From the IMG/VR virus record IMGVR_UViG_3300006916_000422, positions 1 through 22,827 of that record: a DNA stretch of 22,827 nt. One strand, given 5' to 3'. This stretch comes from a virus. This document shows positions 19,527 through 22,827 of the stretch, in pieces. The notes below the pieces were generated by a model. The model was not told the origin of the DNA, ran no database searches, and saw nothing but the letters and a program-made list of their open reading frames with translations. Position numbers and translations under genes: made by a program. The stretch's first letter is position 1; each line of letters begins with the position of its first letter.

Positions 19527-21647
19527 ATGTCAGAAGACAATTTCCTACAGCCTGCAGACGACACAACTATACCCGTTCAATCCCCAGATGAAATGCTTCC
19601 GGGGTTGGCAGGGTACGTTCGACGCAAGTTTGAAGAGGCTGAGAACGGACGTTTCTCCTACGAGCAACGTTGGTTACAGGCTTTTAAAAACTTTAGGGGC
19701 ATCTACGATTCGACTACGCAGTATAGAGATTCCGAAAGGTCACAGGTATTCGTAAGAGTAACCAAGACCAAGGTTCTTGCCGCGTATGGTCAGATTATAG
19801 ATATCCTGTTTGCTAATAAAAAGTTTCCACTCGTTGTAGAACCAACTCCTATGCCAGAAGGTATAGCAGAGTTTGCTCACATGGAAACTCCTCTAGACCA
19901 AATGTCAGAAGACCCCTACGGGTTCTCTGGGGATGGCAGGGAGCTTACTCCCGGAGCCTTAGGTGCTGAACCCTCTAAGGATTTTCTTGGTGGTCTAAAA
20001 CAGTCTATGGGGCAGTTGCCACTAGCTGAAGGACCTAGCAAGATAGGCGAACCACAGATTAGCCCAGCACAGAAGACAGCCCTGAAGATGGAGAAGTGTA
20101 TTCACGACCAACTTCTCGACACGAATGCGGTCAATGTTTTCAGGAGTGCAATCTTTGAGTCGGCTCTTCTAGGTACAGGAATTGTAAAAGGACCTTTCAA
20201 CTTCAACAAACGTGTTCACAAGTGGGACAGAGACGAGAATGGTGAACGGGAATACCAGCCATATGAAAAGTCTGTACCACGTATAGAAATGGTATCTGCT
20301 TGGGACTTTCATCCAGACCCTGCGGCTACAAACATCGATGACTGTGAATACGTAATAGAGAGACACCGATACAATCGTCAACAACTTCGCTCTCTAATCA
20401 AGCGTCCCTACTTCATAGCGGAGAACATAGAAGAGTGCCTAGCAAAAGGCCCCAACTATGAGGACAAGTATTATGAAGATACTATCCGCGAGGATGAGAC
20501 TGAGCCTTACGTATCTGAGAATAGATATGAGGTTCTAGAGTATTGGGGTGTCCTAGATTCTAAACTAGCTAGAGAAGCGGGCTTCGACGAAGCTACTGAC
20601 ATGTCTGAGTTTGACGAACTACAGGTAAACGTCTGGGTTTGTGGGGGTATGATACTTCGCTGTGTCCTAAATCCATTCACACCTGCTCGTATACCATATC
20701 AGGTATTTCCATACGAATTAAATCCGTATCAACTCTGGGGTACTGGCGTGGCAGAGAATATGGAATACTCACAGAAGCTGATGAATGGTCACTATCGAAT
20801 GGCTATTGATAATCTAGCCTTGGCAGGTAATCTAGTCTTTGACGTTGATGAGGCTAGCCTTGTCCCCGGTCAGAACATGGACATCTTCCCCGGAAAGATT
20901 TTCCGTAGACAGTCGGGGGTTACTGGAACAGCTATCAACGGACTAAAGTTTCCAAACACCGCAGGTGAAAATCTGCAGATGTATCAGATAGCAAGGCAAC
21001 TTGCTGACGAGGACACAGGAATACCGTCGATTATGCACGGTCAGACAGGCGTTACAGGCACAGGACGTACTGCGGCAGGTCTATCCATGCTAATGGGGTC
21101 TGCTGGGCTTTCTATGAAGACTGTGGTTAAGAATATAGACGACATGTTGTTAAAACCACTAGGGGAGGCATATTTTCAATGGAACATGCAATTCAACGAC
21201 GATGCTCCCGATATTGTGGGGGACTTGGAAATAAAGCCGAGGGGTGTTGCTGCTGTAATGCAGAAAGAAGTTCGGAGTCAGAGGCTTACAGCCCTCCTCC
21301 AGACTGTCGCAAACCCGATGCTTGCGCCCTTTATCAAGATACCTAATCTTATGCGGGAGTTAGCTATCTCTCAGGACATAGACCCTGATAGTTTAGTTAA
21401 TGATACTAATGAAGCACAATTATATGCAAAAATGTTACAAGGAATGATGGCAAATGCTCAACAAGCAGCAAGCGCAGAAGCTAGCCCCGCTGGTGCAGGG
21501 CAAGGAATGGGAAATGATGGAGGAGTACCTGAAGGACCTCAGGGAACTGACGATTCAGGGCGTGGTAACGGCACAATCGGAGTCGGAACTGCTCCGAGCG
21601 CAGGGGAAGCTGGCTTTACTGGAAATCCTCCTCAAGCTGAAGAGTAG
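19527..21647 (+). CDS. Portal protein
   Basis: A dodecameric ring at the capsid vertex through which DNA enters and leaves. The 706-residue length and the sequence fit podovirus portals: an early helix RRKFEEAENGRFSYEQRWLQAFKNF (about 32-56), KVLAAYGQIIDILF, a wing region with PRIEMVSAWDFHPDPAATN, YEVLEYWGVLD, then AENMEYSQKLMNGHYRMAIDNLALAG (about 411-436) and TGRTAAGLSMLMGSAGLSMKTVVKNIDDMLLKPL. The last 65 residues are low-complexity (Ala, Gly, Pro) and are overprinted by another gene in a different frame from 21454. ATG 19527 has AAGTAAG upstream. Assigned by overall pattern and place after the terminase. Confidence 0.88.
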   Translation: MSEDNFLQPADDTTIPVQSPDEMLPGLAGYVRRKFEEAENGRFSYEQRWLQAFKNFRGIYDSTTQYRDSERSQVFVRVTKTKVLAAYGQIIDILFANKKFPLVVEPTPMPEGIAEFAHMETPLDQMSEDPYGFSGDGRELTPGALGAEPSKDFLGGLKQSMGQLPLAEGPSKIGEPQISPAQKTALKMEKCIHDQLLDTNAVNVFRSAIFESALLGTGIVKGPFNFNKRVHKWDRDENGEREYQPYEKSVPRIEMVSAWDFHPDPAATNIDDCEYVIERHRYNRQQLRSLIKRPYFIAENIEECLAKGPNYEDKYYEDTIREDETEPYVSENRYEVLEYWGVLDSKLAREAGFDEATDMSEFDELQVNVWVCGGMILRCVLNPFTPARIPYQVFPYELNPYQLWGTGVAENMEYSQKLMNGHYRMAIDNLALAGNLVFDVDEASLVPGQNMDIFPGKIFRRQSGVTGTAINGLKFPNTAGENLQMYQIARQLADEDTGIPSIMHGQTGVTGTGRTAAGLSMLMGSAGLSMKTVVKNIDDMLLKPLGEAYFQWNMQFNDDAPDIVGDLEIKPRGVAAVMQKEVRSQRLTALLQTVANPMLAPFIKIPNLMRELAISQDIDPDSLVNDTNEAQLYAKMLQGMMANAQQAASAEASPAGAGQGMGNDGGVPEGPQGTDDSGRGNGTIGVGTAPSAGEAGFTGNPPQAEE

Positions 21648-21708
21648 CCAAGAGGCAGTAGTCCTCAACGAGAATAGAAAAGAAAACAGCACATTTATTT
21701 ATGAGTAG
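21454..21708 (+). CDS. Small helical protein overprinted on the portal 3' end
   Basis: An 84-residue protein whose first 65 codons lie out of frame inside the portal gene (194-base overlap). The product is clearly protein-like and amphipathic: APLVQGKEWEMMEEYLKDLR, then SELLRAQGKLALLEILLKL. The phrase xxLVxxxEWxxxxEYL...ELxRxQGxLxxLexLL matches a type of short protein I recall downstream of portals in other phages, of unknown function. The portal residues in the overlap are low-complexity, as expected when the second frame is under stronger constraint. ATG 21454 has AAGGA 11 bases upstream. It probably acts in head assembly, by position. Confidence 0.72.
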   Translation: MLNKQQAQKLAPLVQGKEWEMMEEYLKDLRELTIQGVVTAQSESELLRAQGKLALLEILLKLKSSQEAVVLNENRKENSTFIYE

Positions 21709-21716
21709 TATAGACA

Positions 21717-22827
21717 ATGGCAATAACATACACGCAGACTCAGACACTAACTCCAGACCAGTATCATAATAGCTTTGTCAACTTCTATCAGCAAATACTA
21801 GGAATAAAAGGTACGTACAGTGGTGGAGGCGATGGAGGTGACGATACTTCTGATGAGCAAGAAGAGACAACAACTGGCGTAAGCTATAATGTGTCTCCTA
21901 GGGACGACGATGATATGTCCCCGTTTGTTCCGGGGTCTTCCTTTGTTAAGTCTGACGGTACTATGGACATAAACGTTATGGCCTTAGACCCTAAGAATAT
22001 TAATTCAAAAATATCTGAGTCAGAGGCGTTTGGCTCTAAGACTTTTCGCAATGACAGGGTAAACCTTTTTAACCTTCCTGACGATTCTAGTCTTAGGGAG
22101 AAGATAACTGATAACTTAGAACCTGCAGTTAAGGGGGTTTTTGCAGCTGCGAGTTCAATGGGGCAGACCAGTTTAGTAGGAGCAGGTTTAACAGGCGGTT
22201 TTATGAGCAGTCTTATTGGGGGAGAAACCTATAAAGACGAAATGGGGAATACCCAGTTTGACCCCACGGGAAACCCTGTTCTAAGTGCAATGGGTCAGAT
22301 AACCAGAGACGCAAGAAAAGATATACTAACAAGAATAGCCGCAGAAGCGGAGGCTAACCCCTCAGGGGACTTGGGGTTTGCCGCTAGCATAGGAAACCTC
22401 ATGGTTGTCCGAGGTCCGGGGGACGTATCTTACTCAGGCAACAGACAGGGCTTGTCTTTTCAACAGATAAAAAATATAGAAGCTCTATCGAAGGGTATAC
22501 TCCCCGATACCTTCCGTTTTGAGAAGGATAAGGATGGTCAGAGTGGGCTATTCATGGGTAACAAGAGGATTAACACAGGCATTGAGGAGAGTGGGGGTGT
22601 CTACTTAGACCCTAATAATAAACAGGCAGGCTTCTATAGAGCGGATGGAGCTATCTATACTCACAGGTTTGGATATGCTCCTGTGGGTATGATGTCGGAC
22701 GTGGAAACCTTGGCTAAGAACTATTTTCCGGGCATGGATGCTAAAACGGCACGAGATTTAGCGTTAAGTGCTATACAGAATGCTAGGGCAGGGAGTGGCA
22801 CTCTTCAAAGTAATTTGCGTGACGCAG
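21717..22827 (+). CDS. Large virion or scaffold-type protein, incomplete at window edge
   Basis: I translated from ATG 21717 and the frame stays open to the last base (370 codons). The start is 8 bases after the previous stop, with no strong binding site. Residues 1-30 (TYTQTQTLTPDQYHNSFVNF) lead into a very acidic, glycine-rich linker (GGGDGGDDTSDEQEE, about 36-50, and a DDDD run). Residues 138-169 are Gly/Ala-rich and hydrophobic (VKGVFAAASSMGQTSLVGAG). Later parts are mixed alpha/beta (SFQQIKNIEALSKGILPDTF, YRADGAIYTHRFGYAPVG). No catalytic motif is recognised. By position after portal it may be an internal virion protein, tail component or scaffold. The glycine/alanine stretch recalls the tail of the recombinase-like protein. 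Confidence 0.6.
   Translation, partial: MAITYTQTQTLTPDQYHNSFVNFYQQILGIKGTYSGGGDGGDDTSDEQEETTTGVSYNVSPRDDDDMSPFVPGSSFVKSDGTMDINVMALDPKNINSKISESEAFGSKTFRNDRVNLFNLPDDSSLREKITDNLEPAVKGVFAAASSMGQTSLVGAGLTGGFMSSLIGGETYKDEMGNTQFDPTGNPVLSAMGQITRDARKDILTRIAAEAEANPSGDLGFAASIGNLMVVRGPGDVSYSGNRQGLSFQQIKNIEALSKGILPDTFRFEKDKDGQSGLFMGNKRINTGIEESGGVYLDPNNKQAGFYRADGAIYTHRFGYAPVGMMSDVETLAKNYFPGMDAKTARDLALSAIQNARAGSGTLQSNLRDA

Noticed and set aside
21701-21769. 22-codon ORF starting at ATG 21701
   Set aside because: Very short, and lies mostly inside the larger open frame from 21717; nothing supports translation.
1-22827. CRISPR array, insertion sequence, rRNA or complete tRNA
   Set aside because: No regular repeat-spacer series, no transposase-like gene with terminal repeats, and no RNA gene pattern was found on either strand.

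Overview
The window is a piece of a tailed double-stranded DNA phage, almost certainly a marine podovirus related to the SAR116 phage HMO-2011. The pointers are a family A DNA polymerase carrying a DnaJ-type CxxCxGxG zinc-binding insert (described, as I recall, as the hallmark of HMO-2011-type phages), a cobalamin-dependent ribonucleotide reductase, a T7-like endonuclease I, split primase and helicase genes, and a podovirus-style terminase and portal module. No phage RNA polymerase is visible. Several near-consensus sigma70-like promoters suggest that host RNA polymerase does the transcription.

Layout. A divergent promoter region near 9064-9160 splits the window. Leftward (9063 to 1, minus strand) runs one tightly overlapping replication and nucleotide operon: primase, DnaB-like helicase, two tiny membrane proteins, a stand-alone DEDDy 3'-5' exonuclease, polymerase with DnaJ finger, a possible ssDNA-binding protein, a Cas4/RecB-like exonuclease broken by an in-frame amber codon, an unknown protein, endonuclease I, an unknown protein, a DUF3310 protein and the class II reductase nrdJ, which runs off the left edge. 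Most neighbours share TAATG, TGATG, ATGA or TAGTG junctions, so they are probably translationally coupled.

Rightward (9182 to 14055) is an early accessory region: a ribbon-helix-helix regulator, small unknown proteins, a UUCG-loop terminator at 9647-9678, an orphan C5 cytosine methyltransferase, a DUF7178-like protein, a DUF932 protein, a winged-helix protein and a small coiled protein, closed by a terminator at 14081-14110. The three genes at 11539-13805 lie after a possible separate promoter. Isoleucine counts in the first two show much less ATA use than in the methyltransferase gene just before them.

From 14111 to 14784 there is about 670 bp with no convincing gene. It is rich in G-runs, C-runs and hairpins and ends in a strong promoter (14648-14676). 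From there the virion module runs to the right edge: small terminase, two small unknown ORFs that share a 25/28 direct repeat, large terminase, a tyrosine-recombinase-like protein fused to a long glycine/alanine-rich tail, a small acidic protein, portal, a small gene overprinted on the portal 3' end, and a large incomplete virion-type protein.

Most notable: the recombinase-like fusion protein lying between terminase and portal, with altered catalytic histidines; the amber codon that separates one iron-sulfur cysteine from the other three in the exonuclease; the polymerase split into two genes one base out of phase with each other; the gene overprinted on the portal tail; and two small ORFs each flanked by direct repeats covering their own start site.
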